From contig RDYY01000093.1 in NCBI GenBank assembly GCA_004293505.1, positions 1 through 7,403 of the forward strand: a stretch of DNA of 7,403 bases, read 5' to 3'. This document shows positions 6,638 to 7,403 of this stretch, in pieces. The first letter of the stretch is position 1, and every line of letters begins with the position of its first letter. Source of the stretch: Sphingobacteriia bacterium (GTDB lineage Bacteria > Bacteroidota > Bacteroidia > Chitinophagales > Chitinophagaceae). The notes beneath the pieces were generated by a model. The model did no database searches. It saw nothing but the letters and a program-made list of their open reading frames with translations, and was not told the DNA's origin. The translations under genes were made by a program, and so were the position numbers.

Positions 6638-7403
6638 TTAATAGCCTGGGTTTTGGGTCATGTTGGGGTTGGCCAATGTCTCATTCAATGGAATGGGCAT
6701 CAGGTAACGGAAATTGCTGGCAGGTAAATTGGTAATGGCAGTCAAACCACCCGCATCAGCTAAATCGCGCTGGATGGGCAAAGAACGACGACGCAAGTCA
6801 AAATAACGCTGGCCTTCAAAACACAATTCCAAGAAACGTTCTTGAATGATGGCATTGATCAAGGTAGCGCGATCAGTGATGTTGGTGTGCACATAACCTT
6901 GGATGCGGTTGGCGCGCAAAGTAGACAAGTCAGTATTGGCAGCTGTCAGGTTGTTCAACTCCGCATAGGCTTCTGCACGGGCCAACAAGATTTCAGAACT
7001 CCGAATCATTTTGATGTCGAACTGAAAATTTTCGGCGTTGGCAGGGCTGGTTTGAACAATACCATACTTAGCAATCTGGCGACGGGTCCGGGGAGGAGCC
7101 AATTGGAAAAAAGTTCCAAAGCGGATGTCGTTTACTTGGTCATAAGCATTCATCAGCTTGTCTGCACCTGAAGCTTGAACAGCGCCTGTACCCACGTCTT
7201 GCCAAAGATTGAGTTTGAAAATCACTTCTGTAGCTTGTGTAGAAGCCAAGGTCTTGGTTGTCCAAAGCGCTGCATATCCAGCACGGTTGGTGATGGGCTG
7301 AGCAGTCAATACTTCGTTGGAACGATCTACCACATCTTGCCAGCTGCGGGTATGCAAAGCAGCCCGGGCTTGAGCAGCAATAACAGCATTGCGGGTGATG
7401 CGG
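6638..7403 (-). CDS. SusD/RagB-family nutrient-binding outer-membrane lipoprotein, C-terminal part (N-terminus beyond right edge)
   Basis: The visible 254 codons run open to the right edge, beginning RITRNAVIAAQARAALHTRSWQDVVDRSNEV, which is the helical TPR-like region of SusD proteins (the stretch R.....A..ARA.L...W). Further on are IKMIRSSEILLARAEAYAEL and LSTLRANRI, then ERFLELCFEGQRYFDLRR, and the family C-terminus YLMPIPLNE..ANPNMTQNPGY followed by TAA. SusD proteins are surface lipoproteins that cap a SusC TonB-dependent channel and capture glycans or other oligomers; the ligand cannot be told from this part. The signal peptide, lipobox and most of the N-terminal half are outside the window, and susC is expected further upstream on the minus strand. 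The internal TTG at 7355-7357 is not a start because the family sequence continues upstream of it. The downstream neighbour is the DUF4397 lipoprotein gene. Confidence 0.95.
   Translation of the reverse strand, partial: RITRNAVIAAQARAALHTRSWQDVVDRSNEVLTAQPITNRAGYAALWTTKTLASTQATEVIFKLNLWQDVGTGAVQASGADKLMNAYDQVNDIRFGTFFQLAPPRTRRQIAKYGIVQTSPANAENFQFDIKMIRSSEILLARAEAYAELNNLTAANTDLSTLRANRIQGYVHTNITDRATLINAIIQERFLELCFEGQRYFDLRRRSLPIQRDLADAGGLTAITNLPASNFRYLMPIPLNETLANPNMTQNPGY

Overview
The window looks like a chromosomal segment of a Bacteroidota bacterium, probably near the Chitinophagaceae (inferred from protein similarity I recognise, not from a database search). The evidence is a SusD/RagB protein, a DUF4397 lipoprotein, a DUF4369-plus-thioredoxin lipoprotein, two perfect TAnnTTTG promoter elements of the Bacteroidota type, and no Shine-Dalgarno sequences before the genes.

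Layout. (1) Positions 1-512, minus strand: the N-terminal part of a membrane-anchored M23-type peptidoglycan peptidase; its catalytic domain lies beyond the left edge. (2) Positions 513-619: a divergent intergenic region. It holds a minus-strand promoter for the peptidase gene, a plus-strand promoter for alaS, and a perfect 7-bp inverted repeat that lies inside the peptidase promoter spacer and in the alaS leader. (3) Positions 620-5794, plus strand: a tight three-gene operon, alaS (alanyl-tRNA synthetase), gatB (amidotransferase subunit B) and a TlpA-like thiol-disulfide lipoprotein, with gaps of 4 and 2 nt. (4) Positions 5795-5863: a bidirectional terminator between converging genes. (5) Positions 5864-7403, minus strand: a DUF4397 lipoprotein gene downstream of the 3' part of a susD-like gene, separated by 51 nt that hold a strong hairpin.

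Function. alaS and gatB both supply correctly charged tRNA; the third operon member is an envelope redox lipoprotein whose link to them is only positional. The right-hand pair belongs to an outer-membrane SusC/SusD-type uptake locus, with susC expected beyond the right edge.

Most notable observation: the AlaRS reading frame is intact but appears to lack about 23 residues directly after the motif-2 segment in the catalytic domain, where family members carry a conserved helix and strand. No mobile element, CRISPR array, tRNA, rRNA or clearly new multi-gene system was seen.
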